Origin: Anthopleura xanthogrammica
Lineage: Eukaryota > Cnidaria > Anthozoa > Actiniaria > Actiniidae
Reading direction: 5' to 3'
DNA length: 64,000 bases
NCBI GenBank assembly: GCA_964019055.1
Contig: OZ025216.1
Span: forward strand, 8,616,414-8,680,413
This document shows, in pieces, positions 40,603 to 52,790 of the stretch (position 1 is the first letter of the stretch; each line of letters opens with the position of its first letter). A program made the position numbers and the translations under genes. The notes under the pieces were generated by a model that was not told the DNA's origin, ran no database searches, and saw only the letters and a program-made list of their open reading frames with translations.

Positions 40603-43600
40603 ATGGACGAGAAGACAACTGAAAATAACGACAATCCACAACGACATGGTGGGTAGAGAAAGGAATGTTCTGCTATTATCAATGAATATTTTAACGTTTG
40701 TCTAAAAACTATTGCTATTTTTAACCATAACACCAAGCACAAGACTTAAAACATGTTTGCTTTAGGTCTTAATTGGTCCAAAATCAAATCAAATTTGAAA
40801 TTCGTACACGATAGTTGATTGTAAACAAACTCCATAGTGCAAGTGGGTAATATTAGTGTTGGTAATGGTCAGAACGGATGTGATATTCACCGTCTTCCTT
40901 CCCGTCTAGGATCTCTCTTTCCTTCATTATCTGCATGATTTACTTATCTGGTTATTTAAACTTGTTTTTGATATCGATACAGCTAGATCTTGACAGACAT
41001 TTTTAGCCTTCTACAGAACTACGTTGATGCATGTGCTAGAACAGTCTTCTTACGTCTTGTTTATTATTGAAATCCTATATAACAGTACTCCAACTGTTAT
41101 CTTAGAAAAACACCTTCCAATTATATTCCCAGGTTATAAACTGCGATATCTTATATTATAATTCCTCGTGATAGTGTTAAATAATCAAGCACATGAATTG
41201 CAGATTTATTCCAGAACATTTGCATTTTCGGTCGTAATAGTTTAGTTTCATTTTATTGACTTAAGATTAATATATTTTTTCTTTTGCTTGTAAATTTTTA
41301 TCCAGCTGATCTCCAGATATAGACATTATTGATCAAGCGTGGGGACTGTATAGGAACATATTGGTTAACATCTCTTTTTTTTTGAGTTTTTATAGATTAT
41401 GATTCAACAAAAAATATATATGAGCTTACAATAAAAATGTTAATTTTAGCTTACAAGATCTCTGTTCCATATTGCAGGATTCCAACGGTGTAAAAAAACA
41501 ATGAAATTGCACCATTTTCATTTTGGCTGATCTTGACATTTAATAAGAGACTAACATGAAAATTTTATGTTACTCTTATTAAATGTTTGGAGGACAAAAG
41601 TACAGTATCTAACACTTATGGTTGTACAACCATAATCTTAACTCATTGTCATGATTGTTAACACATTAAGATATCTTGGATAACTTTAGCACCAATTAAA
41701 CTAGATAATTCCCAGTACTATTGACACTAACTCTCTCACAAGAAACCAAAGCCATTTCTATTTCAAGTGTTGGTGAAGAGTTCAACAACGTATAACAGTC
41801 AGTCAACTATCAACTGACAGTTGGGTGACAGTCAAGCAACATGTGTCGGCTGGTCATAAAGTACATGATTGCCACTTAACACTTAGTATTGACGGGGACT
41901 GAAGGAACTGTTTTTCTGAGGTTCCTGTCAATAAGTGTTTTGTTATATACCAAGTGTCAAAGAACACAACAAAATTATTCCATTTTTTGATTTTGAAATG
42001 GACTTTGACACTTGGTATATAACAATTATAATTATTTAACAATTATTCACCAAAGGCAAAGTGAATATATAAGTGTCAAAGTCCATTTTTCTCGTACTCT
42101 GATTGGGCGAGAGGGTATCACGTGAATGTGAACAAGTTTCAATGTTTTCCCGGCAACGACTCTCAGCGGGCAATGATATGTTATCTACCAGGAAATAACA
42201 AAACTGGAAGTGATTTCACCGGAAACATAAGAGTTTTTCCAAGTTTATAAAGTCAAATAATACAAAAAATTGAATAATTTTGTTGTGTTCTTTGGTGCTT
42301 GGTATATAACAAAACACTTATTGACGGGAACCTTGGGAAAACAGTGTGTTTTGTGGTCCCTCAACGGCGATGTTTCCCGAGGCTATGACCACAAAACACA
42401 CTGTTTTCCTAAGGTTCCCATCAATAAGTGTTAAATATTTACCAAGACATGTTTAGTATAATTCTAGACTTGAATATCTGAGAAAAGATGAAATTCAGGA
42501 CAATAAAAAGCATTTTAGTATTACTTCCATTCTGGCGAACTTTGACAAACCTCATAATCACTTCTCGAGCAGTGAATATTGTCTCATAATCATAGGTGGC
42601 TCAACCAATCACAGTGCATAAAACTCTATTACATTTAAGTCTGAAATTATACTAAAAGCTTATATTCTGTTGTTTCTTAACTTTTTGATATTTATATTTA
42701 ATAGATATTATTTTTGGGCACAATTAATAATTGGAGCCTAGCTCTGTTGTGTTAACCCCCACCTATTGTAATTTTAACTTTTCATTTAAACTATGCAATA
42801 GGTCAAAGCTAAATAAATAAATAAACAAGTTAATAAGTACAATGCGATAGAACTGAACACTGGCACAAGCACATGCTGCCATAGTATTTTTTGAAATATA
42901 TCTGTGCGCAGTTTCTTACTAAGATAACTGATGAACACTGTACTGCTGATTCACTGTCAAAACATCTTGATAAAAAGTAAGAAAATTCAGAGACAAAAGT
43001 TTATAATTGTTCAACTTAAGTTAATAAGAAATGTTTATGTGATCGTACTATACTGTATGGTATGGTACGATCGTATGGTACAATCACATATGCATTTCAT
43101 ATTCCATCACCATACGCAAACCAACATCATGTATTTTCCTTAGACATTTCTGTGACTGTAGCTTATACAGTACGTTTGTCACAATTAAACCCACATTGAC
43201 GACCTACTCGCCATTAGAGTCTCCAGCAGCTCAGTGGTAGAGCATCCGACTAGCATACGGAGGGTCGTGGGTTCGATTCCCATCTGGGGCTCAGAATTGT
43301 TTCTGAGTCCATTCAGTATGGTATGATCACATATACATTTCATATTCCATCACCATACGCAAACCAACATTATCACATTAAGTTAATAAGTAGGTGATAT
43401 CATCTGCATTGCAAGAGTGTAATATATTGTAATAGTTATTAATATTCCTAATCATTCATCATAACGATGGCATTCTCTCTGAATTTAGGAAATTTGAAAA
43501 AGCTAGAACATGGTTTATGAGTGAGTGTTTATCGATCTGTTGGTTGTAAAGTAATGGTAGGTGTATTTCATTTTTGCAGAACTAGAAGGAAATGACACCA

Positions 43601-46600
43601 ATTCTTCAAAGCCAAAGGTTTATCCACATCCTGTTGCTATAGTAACCTCTGTCAGAGAATCCTTTCTTCTTCGGCCAACAATGCTACCTCTTCGTTCGAC
43701 ACCAACTATGGCTGCATCTCCCTGCTTGACAGGAGCAAGCTTGTTTTATTCGACTCAGTATATTCCAGCTCAACAATTTGCAATGAACCAGCCACAAGCA
43801 GGATATCCTGTGTCAGTTATGCCACCGTTACTTCACGTACAAACCAATAGTCTGCCAACAGAAAGACCAAATAATATACATATGCCAGAAAGAGAGAATC
43901 GTAAAAAGCGCAAGTCACTGCAGGAATCTGAGCCCATGGATACAGACTCATTTACTAGTAGTAGTAGTACTAGTAATCACCGGAACTCAGTGGGAAGCCT
44001 TGAAGATCAAAACTTGAAAAGGGAGGAAACTTCTCCCCTTCCATCAACATCGACACAATCTGATGAGAGCCCCCCTAGCACACCATATTCATCTGTATCT
44101 TCACCTACAGCAATGGGTACAATGTCGCCAACATCTCCTCCAGTGTTACACTCTCCAACGACAAATGAACTGTGTGCAATATGTGAAGATAGAGCTACAG
44201 GCCATCACTATGGGGTGCCAAGCTGTGAAGGTTGTAAAGGATTTTTTAAACGAAGTGTACAAAATAAAAAGACTTACACTTGTCGTAATTTGACAAAAGA
44301 TTGCCCAATGGACAAACGGCATCGCAACAGATGTCAATACTGCAGATTTCAAAAGTGTTTAAAGGTTGGGATGATTAAAGAAGGTATGATAACAGAACTG
44401 ATTGACTATATAATTATTTGAAAGCAAAATCAATTTTGGTCATCTCTCTATTACTAATCTTTTATTTATTTTTATTACCCATTAGACTAGTACAAAAACC
44501 CTGAAACAACCTCTGGCTGATCTAAGTCGAGGCATAGCTAACTTAACAGATTGAACCATGAAACAACCTCTGGGCTGATCTAAGACAGGGCACAGCTAAC
44601 TCACAGATGGAACCCTGAAACGACCTCTGGGCTGATTTAAGTTAAGGCATGGCTAACTCACAGATTGAATTGGAATTTAGCTTATAAGGTTTTGTGGAGG
44701 AAGGAAAACCAGAAAATCCAGAGAAAATGTAATGCCAATCCAGGAATCAAACCTGAGATGCCTGAGGTGATAGGGGATTATAGTAGCACTACACCAACCT
44801 TGATTCAGCACAGTAATATACAAATATATAATTATACTTAGTTTAGAATACTTTTAATTTATATTCATGATTCTGTTTTTGAAAGCTGTACGGGAAGATA
44901 GGGCACCTGGCGGCAGACACAAGAACTCTCTGACGCAACCAAAAATTAAAGATGTCGTCCAACAACCACCATGCAAGCAGCCTAGGAAGAGCTTATCTAT
45001 GATGTCACCTTGTAAAAACCCTGAACCATCACCACCTTCACCTTTACCAGACCTCATTGATGAAATTCTCAATTTTGATTCTGATATTGCCTTGAATGAG
45101 GAGGATTGTTTTGGTTGTAAAGAAACAGAACTCAAGGAAAAAACTTTGGCACATGTCACACAACTGGCTGAACGGCAGTTGATTAGGAGCTCGTCATGGT
45201 TTGAAAAACTGCCTCTTTTGAAGGAAATAAGTCTAGCAGACAAGGCAACTTTAATCAGAAATTGTTGGGTGGAGCTTATGCTCGCAAATTTGATTAAACA
45301 GTCGCAGGGATTGGAAGATAAAGCTATGATCTGTAAGAAACAAATATTGGATTACAAGACTGCTGAGAGCACAGGTATTGGGGATATAATGCAGAGAGTT
45401 GTGCAAATGGCAAGTAAATTTAGGGAATTTCAAATGGACCAGGTAGAGTTTGTTTGCATGAAGATTATCGTACTCCTAAATCCAGGTAAGTGAGATATTT
45501 CTGCTAAGTTGCAGGGCTTGAAATAACAGCCGGTCAACGGTCAATGTCTGGCCAAATTTGTACTTGACCAGTCAAATATGGTTTTGAACGAACATGTTGA
45601 CCAGTCGTATTTGAAAAAAATAAAATAAAATATCATACGCCGGACATCTTGACCGGTTTATGACTAGCCGTTATTTTGAGCCCTGAGTTGTGAGAAGCAT
45701 GGGTGGCATAGCAGTGAGAGCGTTCACCTTTCAACATTGTGACCCCGGCAGGTTTGAGTTGCTTGGCTAGGTGTACAGTAGTATGTGAGAAGAGTTGTTT
45801 GTTGGTTCTCTCCTGTGCTTGGTTTTTCTCCGGGTTCTCTGGTTTTCCTCCCTCCGCAAAAATCAACTTCTAAATTCTAATTCTAATTTCAGTGTACAAA
45901 ATTAATGGCTACTCTATAGCAATGCCACTGCTAAATCTTATTTATTTATTTATTCATTTTTGAATCAGTTCAATGCTTTTCATCCATGGAACTCCATGAA
46001 GTTTAGAAATAATGATTTTTGTTGAGGGAATAACATGAATCATATCGGAGAAAACAAACCATCAATATTTGTATATAATTATTAATTTATAGTAATCATA
46101 ACCATTACAATTTACTCAAAATCTGATTGCTTGTGAAACTGCTCTATTTTCCACTAATCATTCTGGTTGTTGAAATTAGACAGCTGTAATCATGATTGTA
46201 AAGTGCCTTTAATTATCCATATAGAAAGGGTGCTATATAAATCATAAATCATTATCATTATTATAAATTGACAGTTGATTGTAATTGGATGGCTGTAATT
46301 GGAACAGTTTCATGGGCCAATAATTTTGCTGCTTTTAACTAAATCCACCAATCAGAGCGTTGATTCAAATCAGTATGGCAACAATGTCATCCTGTAATTG
46401 CATGTAGAATTGTGTAAAATTATAGCTCTTGTTAAAAAAACTTTATTCTTTTTTTTCTGAAAAAACAATTCTTTTAATTAGAAAGTTTTTTCCTTGGAAA
46501 TTGTAATAGTTATTTACGAACTACAAATGGTAATAGAACTGAGTGGAGTCCAGTTTGGTCTGCAATCATAAGAGTGATTAACTTAATTGGCCAATGGCTC

Positions 46601-46941
46601 AGTGTGAGTCCAATTTCTAAATAATGAGCATCAGATGATTACGGTCTGATTTACAAAAAAATAAAATTTAAATTTTTATTTTGTTGATTGTAGATGTTGT
46701 TGGTCTTGAAAATCAGCAGCTTATTGAACAGTTACAAGATAAATTCCACACAGCTCTACAAAACTACATCAAAATGAGCTTCCCAAAGGAAACCAATAGG
46801 TTTGGTAACATTTTGCTTAGATTACCGGAATTGCGTTCCATTGGAACCAAGAGTATAGAACGACTGTTTATGCTAAACCTCACGGGACAGATTCATCCCA
46901 GTAATTCTCTGTCAGATCTTCTTCACTCAGCCAAGCGTTAG
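40603..46941 (+). CDS. Orphan nuclear receptor (NR2E/NR5/NR6-like)
   Basis: Four coding exons in consistent phase: 40603-40648 (15 codons and one base), 43580-44383, 44886-45485, 46694-46941; 565 residues. The first small exon fits by phase and donor (CATG|GTGGGT) but is the least certain. A long Ser/Pro-rich amino terminus precedes a C4 zinc-finger DNA-binding domain from residue 214: '[23 protein letters not shown]' region with P-box CEGCKG, then the second finger 'CRNLTKDC...CQYC', and an A-box-like '[13 protein letters not shown]'. The ligand-binding domain in exons 3-4 contains '[19 protein letters not shown]' (helices 3-5 signature) and ends near '[13 protein letters not shown]', an AF-2-like helix. 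The C-terminal extension recalls NR6/NR5, while the lengthened D-box recalls NR2E. It is a DNA-binding transcription factor; the exact subfamily is unresolved. Confidence 0.9.
41879..42432. mobile_element. Nested inverted-repeat elements in nuclear receptor intron 1
   Basis: The outer ends AACACTTAGTATTGACGGGG and CCCATCAATAAGTGTT are inverted. Inside are 'TATATACCAAGTGTCAAAG' and its inverse, plus a second full hairpin at 42308-42432 with arms 'AACACTTATTGACGGGAACC' and a 'GTTTTGTGGTC' inner pair. This is most simply a MITE inserted in, or duplicated next to, a related copy. Confidence 0.7.
43073..43373. repeat. 58-bp direct repeats flanking a tRNA-like sequence
   Basis: 43073-43130 and 43316-43373 are close copies (GTATGGTA...ATTTCATATTCCATCACCATACGC...) with a few substitutions. 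The tRNA-like unit lies between them. Confidence 0.8.
43220..43291 (+). tRNA. tRNA-like sequence (Ala-AGC-like), probably pseudogene or SINE head
   Basis: D arm GCTCAGTGGTAGAGC and T arm GTGGGTTCGATTCCCAT are intact, giving good A and B boxes. The acceptor arms (TCTCCAG and CTGGGGC) pair at six of seven positions. The anticodon loop CTAGCAT gives AGC, but its stem has an A-A mismatch, and position 8 is C instead of T. These defects, the position inside an intron and the flanking direct repeats argue for a tRNA-derived repeat or pseudogene, although pol III transcription remains possible. Confidence 0.45.
44490..44810 (-). mobile_element. SINE-like repeat in nuclear receptor intron
   Basis: Inverted relative to 17640-17945. 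It contains three degenerate repeats of 'CCCTGAAACAACCTCTGGGC' and an end with 'GGAATCAAACCTGAGATGCC', matching a B-box region on the minus strand. Confidence 0.55.
45512..45685. mobile_element. 174-bp inverted-repeat element, CAGGGCTT ends
   Basis: Left CAGGGCTTGAAATAACAGCCGGTC and right GACCGG...AGCCGTTATTTTGAGCCCTG are inverted. A related element lies at 49509-49698. No coding capacity. Confidence 0.7.
45703..45905 (+). mobile_element. SINE-like repeat
   Basis: Starts GCATGGGTGGCATAGCAGTGAG. The body has 'GTTCTCTCCTGTGCTTGG' and 'GGTTTTCCTCCCTCCGCAAAA', and it ends in a TAAATTCTAATTCTAATTTC tail. Same family as 26306-26580. Confidence 0.6.
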
Positions 46942-48151
46942 TAAACAAAAGACGTACATTTTCTGGATGGGAAGTAGCTGAGGGATAATGTAGTGACTGT
47001 GAGTTGCTCAGGAAGAAAGTTAGAGTCCTAAGGTACTTTGGCTGTGCTTGGGGAATCATGTATTTCCTGTTTTTATGGTCATTTTGCTCCATGAGGACAT
47101 GGGTGTCTTTTTTCTTGTATATATTGCTCTGATACTGAAGGTAACAGGTAGATAATGAGGTTAGTCATGATTGTATGTCAGCTGTAGTCCGTAGTAAGAC
47201 CAGGTTTTGTGTATCTGGAGAACAATGAAGCCTTTTCTGCTTGTGAAAGCTGTTTTTGTATACAGTATGATCTCAAATCTTGTGTTGTGAACTTTCCATC
47301 TCAGACCAATAGAGGCTTTGCACTATCATGTGATGAAAGTCATGACAAGAACAATTGAATCTAATCTGATTTACAGGAGAAAAAATTCAGTTTCCCAGGG
47401 GGAAAAGGTTCTGTTGTTGTACCTCCTGTCATGGCTGCCATCACGTGATGGTGCAAAGCCTCTATTGTGGATGTGATGATGGATTGAAGTCCGAATATGG
47501 AAGGGAAAACTATCAAAAAGCATTGAAAATGCTGGTAATGTTCCTGGTTGTGTGTGCATCATTTCCATGCTTTGGATGTTCTCATAGCCATCCAAAATCT
47601 GCTATGCTTGGCAGTATTACATCTAGGTAGATTTCAAGGCAGGCAGAAGACAAGAGGTCAACATCGTAGAACAGCCACCAGACTGTTTTCAGATCAAGAT
47701 TGTCTTATGACATATTGTCGCTGAGCGTTAACCTGTAAGTATGTCATGTAGGCATTTTCTAACACAGTGAACATAGTGCATTCTGGTCTAGTTTGGGTAT
47801 AATTGTTTGTGTTGGTACCCAAGCTAAACTAGAATGTACCTTGATTGTTAAATTGAGGAATAGTAAATAAGGACATATTTTTATGTAAAATATAAATAAT
47901 AATTAATGTACTTAACAAACATTCTGTAGCTTAGTTTAATATTGAAACATATACTCTTAGATAGCACCATGTGTTATATTGTTCATTTGTATATTAGATA
48001 ACTGTATTATCGTTCTTCGCATGGTATAACCAACACGTGTCAAATCTAAAATCTACATTTACAAAATTAATTATATATTCAGATGTGATGTCATAGCAAT
48101 AATTTTTATCCAGAGTAGATTCATGTCTGAAAATATTAAGGTATAAGAACT
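46942..48151. other. Probable 3' untranslated/downstream region of the nuclear receptor
   Basis: Directly follows the stop codon. No other gene recognised. Confidence 0.45.
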
Positions 48152-48456
48152 GTTACTGTGCTATGCATTGTACAATAGTCACTTTCACAAGTTTTTGATT
48201 TCTTTTTGACATTTTTTGACAACTTTTAATTGTGCTTTATTAATATACCGCTAACCAATTAGGTATCGGCGCTTCACTTTGATGTCTGGATATCGTTACA
48301 TATCGTTAAATCCTTAAACACCGTTACATAGACAAATAAAGTGAAGCACTGATACCTATAGCTAATTGGTTAGCGATATATAGCACAACTAAAAGTTGTC
48401 AGATAAATGTCATGTGAAAGTGACCAAGGTATGACACATAGCACATAGCACAGTAA
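48152..48456. mobile_element. 305-bp inverted-repeat element
   Basis: Ends TTACTGTGCTATG and CATAGCACAGTAA. The arms pair through 'GTCACTTTCACA' and 'GCTAACCAATTAGGTATC' for over 100 bp, around a centre rich in ATCGTTACAT. Confidence 0.8.
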
Positions 48457-49508
48457 GATAGCCATGCCGCAACATGATTTGTTTTCAAATTTTTTTGACC
48501 AGAAATCTATTTGACAATCCAACAAAGCAAAGCGACAAAAACTATTGTTAAAATAACTGGCTTATTAAGAGCACAATGGCAATGTCTATAAACATTACGT
48601 CCTCCTATTGAGTTGACATGATTACATGCACAGAACAAGTCAAATATACAAGATTTTACAACAATTTTTTTACAGTTATGACAAAAAAATCTGCTCTGTT
48701 TTGGCTGAAAGCTATTGTATGAAGTTTGTAGTTTAAATGCTGTCCTATAGATTGATAAGATTCATTGCTTTTTATCTTTCATGGTTGTAAATTTCAAAAA
48801 TGGCACTTTAAATCCAATTACAGTATAGTTTAAAAAATAAGAAATATTGGCAGGACAGAAGGAACTGTCGAACAGTAAAACTGCAGGTAGATTTTTGTTT
48901 TCTAACAAAGGCGCTTTTTAATGATAAAAAGTTTAAATCAGTTTGAAAAACAGCTCTTTACGGAGGTATTTTACATGTGGTGTAGACAACAAAATCTTAT
49001 GAAGAGGGTCCTGAAAGGTGGGGATGGGGGGGGGGGGGGGTCCTCATCCCATTCCCCAAACCAAAATTTTGCAAAATTCCAGTCCCAGTCATGCAATATA
49101 TCAGTTCTAGTTATAGAGTTAATAATTATGCACAATACCAATTCCACAATTCCAGTAATTGCTAAATTCCAGTCCCAGTGCATGAAATCCCATTTTCCCA
49201 GCCCCCAAAAGGCGAATCCCAGCACTCATTTTACCCCTTCAGGACCCTCTTTACTATGAAATATTCTTAGAGTGACCATTCAGTAAAGCTGATGTTTGTA
49301 GTCAAATTAAGAATCATAGGAATGACAAAATAAACCTTAGGTCTCATTTCATGGGTTTCTTGATCTAAATCCAGTGTGCCAACTAGTACTATGAAGGTGT
49401 ATATGTGGATTTTCAGGTCTAGTTGCTCATTAAATCCACTAAAATGAAACAACAATATAATCCTAGACTTAACTTCTACTTGCAGAAAGTTAAATTTTCA
49501 ACAACAAA
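48457..49508. other. Intergenic, nothing recognised
   Basis: AT-rich with a poly-G run at 49024-49040. No gene supported. Confidence 0.45.
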
Positions 49509-49698
49509 CAGGGCTTTAAAAAATGGCCAATCAGTTGCTGGTCATGATGACCAGCCAAATTAGTTTGAGCTCAGTCATACCTTGTTTCTTGCTAAATGTT
49601 ACTGGTCAAAATAACGGACAAGATAAAGATATAACCAGACAAGTTCAAATTCTGTTAGAACACTACTGCTCAATGACTGGCCATTATTTTAAGCCCTG
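49509..49698. mobile_element. Inverted-repeat element, CAGGGCTT ends, second copy
   Basis: Starts CAGGGCTTTAAAAAATGGCC and ends GGCCATTATTTTAAGCCCTG; related to 45512-45685. The hairpin element at 49707 was inserted immediately beside it. Confidence 0.7.
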
Positions 49699-49706
49699 AC
49701 AAATCC

Positions 49707-50169
49707 ACAGGGAGCCCAATTTAGATAAAAGTAAAAGGTGAAAATAAAAACGGAAAAAAATCGCGTTTAATTAATTTTTTAAATTCCAGGTCAAGATAAT
49801 GTCCTCTATAATACGAACGAGCAAAAAAATCCGTAAAAAATGGACTAGAACATTTTTTTTCGCGCGCGCCTTTGTTTTCCAATGTAATTTCCCTATGGTA
49901 TCCTACGTGTGGATTTCTGTTAATATAATTTGCTCGTTCGTATTAAATTATATTAACAGAAATCCACACATAGGATACCATAGGGAAATTACATTGGAAA
50001 ACAAAGGCGCGCGCGAAAAAAAATGTTCTAGTCCATTTTTTACGGATTTTTTTGCTCGTTCGTATTATAGAGGACATTATCTTGACCTGGAATTTAAAAA
50101 ATTAATTAAACGCGATTTTTTTCCGTTTTTATTTTCACCTTTTACTTTTATCTAAATTGGGCTCCCTGT
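49707..50169. mobile_element. 463-bp near-perfect hairpin transposon with 9-bp target duplication
   Basis: Begins ACAGGGAGCCCAATTTAG and ends CTAAATTGGGCTCCCTGT. The two arms are almost exact reverse complements for about 220 bp each, meeting around TTGCTCGTTCGTATTAAA. The flanking 9-bp direct repeat GACAAATCC is at 49698-49706 and 50170-50178. The exact target duplication and intact arms indicate a recent insertion. The 9-bp length and very long inverted ends suggest a Mutator-like (MULE) non-autonomous element. Transcripts would form long double-stranded RNA. Confidence 0.92.
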
Positions 50170-50469
50170 GACAAATCCTGTTAAAAAATTGCAATTTATT
50201 TTACTTTTAAAACTGGTTTCCAGTCTGGACCTGGAAATCATATATTGTGTGAATGTTATACTTAAAAGCTCTATAGCCAAAAGCCCTGTTAGTACGTTGT
50301 AAAGGTTGAAAAAACATGAAATTATACAGTAGCTGTTGTGAAATTAGCTGCAAGCCTAAAAACAATGTTCTGAGAACATACCAGGCTAAGTAAACAGGAG
50401 TCAAAGACTCTTTTCAAATGAAATTTATAGAAAAGGAAACCTTGTATATGTTTTTGACAATTACCAGTA

Positions 50470-50602
50470 TAGAGCTCTTGCATGTGGTGTCAGGGCAGCT
50501 CAATTTGGAGGACAAAACAAAAGAATTTCAATCTCCTGAGAATTGGAAACCTATTGTTTTGCCTCCAAATTGAGCTGCATTCCAAAGTGCTACAAGGGGT
50601 TT
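50470..50602 (+). mobile_element. MITE, TAGACCCCTT family, copy 2
   Basis: Same inner inverted blocks (GCAGCTCAATTTGGAGG and its inverse) as 21490-21623. Both outer ends are diverged. Confidence 0.75.
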
Positions 50603-52100
50603 TTAGGCTTTGATAACAATGAAATAATTTTTTTGTTGATCAGGTATGATCTGGTCACTTGACATTATGCTAGAGTTTGTTTGTTTTTACTCTTGGTTCA
50701 GAGGTCCTCTCGCTCCAGTACCTAAGGAGTGTGAAGCCAAAAAACAGCCACACTAATGACACCTACAAATGTCGGAGAGCACTTTGGAGCAACCAGGGTA
50801 CTGCTTATTAGGTTCAGAGTAGGCTTCAGCATTGATATGTAAGGATTTCTAATGTTGTGCAACTATCTGTATTTTGCTTTTTAATCAGGGTGACTTTGGC
50901 ATGCACCCTCCAACACAGTAGTTTAGTCCTGGTACAATGTTTTCCCCATGTCAAACCACATGTCATTCCCTTGAGTGTTGTTTCTTTGTTTACCAGTATC
51001 ACTTGATAAGATTCATCGTTATTGTTACTCAAACAAAGAATCTTATTCTAAAGGGAATGACACGTGGACCTTTTTCATGCAGCAGCCATGTTGACTGACA
51101 AGAACAATAGATTTTCCCCAGCGTAGCCTCGCATTTAAGCATTTCAGGATGAAGCTACACAAAATTTTTCTCATGGGAATAAAAATGCTGCTGTGTGATC
51201 AAGGTCCATGGTCAAAAATAGGAAAACATTACACCCAAACTAGATTGGTCTTTCGTCAGAGCAAAAATTCCATAGCCCTTTTGTTGAGTTCAATTACAGT
51301 GAGGACACTTGAACCATGAACACTTGATATTTTTTATTTTATGAACTTTCTACTGCTTCAAACCTTCTGAAAATGAAGCACTGAACTCAAATCTTATTGT
51401 TCAAAATAATTCATATTTCCAATGGATTCACACCAAGGGATAAAGGAGAAAAAAGGATGAAAAAACCTCAAAGTGTTCACGGTTCCTCACTGTCACAAGG
51501 ATGCATCGTGGTCTAGCTTCAGTACAAACAACACCATATAAGGCATATGGCAAACAAAAGATGTTTGTACCCAAGCTAGACCACAATGCACCATGTTCGC
51601 TCTCAGAAAAGGTCTATGTAGTGTGTTCAGTAATGGACCTGGGTAAAAAATATTAGTCAACATTCATTCATATGTATCTGGACTAGAATGTCAATCTCTT
51701 CTAACACCATAATACCACTTAGATTCTTCATAAAAGTATGAGTAATGGATCTTCTTTAATTTTGAGAATAAAAGTCGATACCCACTCTGTATTTGTTTCA
51801 TTTAATGAAAATTAATTAGAAATAACCAGGGTAGTATCAAGGTCCTGCTTTTTGAGTGAAATACAGTCAAAGCTCCTCTTGCATCCAGTCTTGTAAGTGA
51901 CCAGCTCTAGTTTCCACCCTGATTTTGAAACCCTCAACATGTTTGCATTGGCGCTTATGAGAGCTTCAACTGTATCTGATCACCAATCCCATCAAAAGCA
52001 CTGATCTCTGTTCCAATGTACCAACAGAGATTACACATGACCGAAACAGAAGGAACATAGTACTCTCACAATACAGAAAATATACATGAAAATATATCAA
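50603..52100. other. Intergenic; one decayed inverted-repeat unit, no gene recognised
   Basis: Around 50940-51060, 'TGTCATTCCCTTGAG' and an inverted 'CTAAAGGGAATGACA' bound a segment resembling those at 14560-14670 and 56810-57013. No coding gene supported. Confidence 0.45.
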
Positions 52101-52229
52101 TAGACCCCTTGCATGTGACGTCAGAGCAGCTCAATTTTGAGGGCAAAACAGAAGAATTTTAATCTCCACAGAATTGGAAACCTATTGTTCAGCCCTCCAG
52201 CTGCATTCCAACGTGTTGCAAGGGGTCTA
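52101..52229 (+). mobile_element. MITE, TAGACCCCTT family, copy 3
   Basis: Starts TAGACCCCTTGCATGTGACGTCAG and ends GCAAGGGGTCTA. The inner right inverted block is partly deleted. Confidence 0.8.
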
Positions 52230-52460
52230 TAGATGCCATCTTGGAAATATGTCCCCTAAAACTCCCACAATGCACTGCAATGCCAGCTCGACCCATTTTT
52301 CCTCAGAATGGCTTATTAATATCTAGGTCATGATTGGTGCTGCTCCTGACTATCCTTCCCCTCCACTCCCCTCCCTTAACCATTTTCTTCCACCCAGGTT
52401 CAAAACCACTGACAATAGGCTTGTCTGTTTCTTGATGGGTGTCACCCCAGTGTGCACGTA

Positions 52461-52790
52461 GCACCAAACATATTTATTATATTATTTTATTTAAAAATAG
52501 GACTTTTTCCAGTCTACACTGTTGCATTCTTTGTATAACTGAACTAAAGGTTGAATTCTAAATATATTAGCAATCAGATCATTTAGCTATGTGCACATAG
52601 CACCAAACATATTTATTATATTATTTTATTTAAAAATAGGACTTTTTCCAGTCTACACTGTTGCATTCTTTGTATAACTGAACTAAAGGTTGAATTCTAA
52701 ATATATTAGCAATCAGATCATTTAGCTATGTGCACATAGCACCAAACATATTTATTATATTATTTTATTTAAAAATAGGATTTTTTTCGG
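52461..52790. repeat. 139-bp tandem repeat, about 2.4 units
   Basis: GCACCAAACATATTTATTAT starts at 52461, 52600 and 52739. The first two units are almost identical. Confidence 0.93.

Noticed and set aside
43220..43291. Functional tRNA-Ala gene
   Set aside because: Mismatch in the anticodon stem, mismatch at the first acceptor pair and C at position 8; kept only as a tRNA-like unit.
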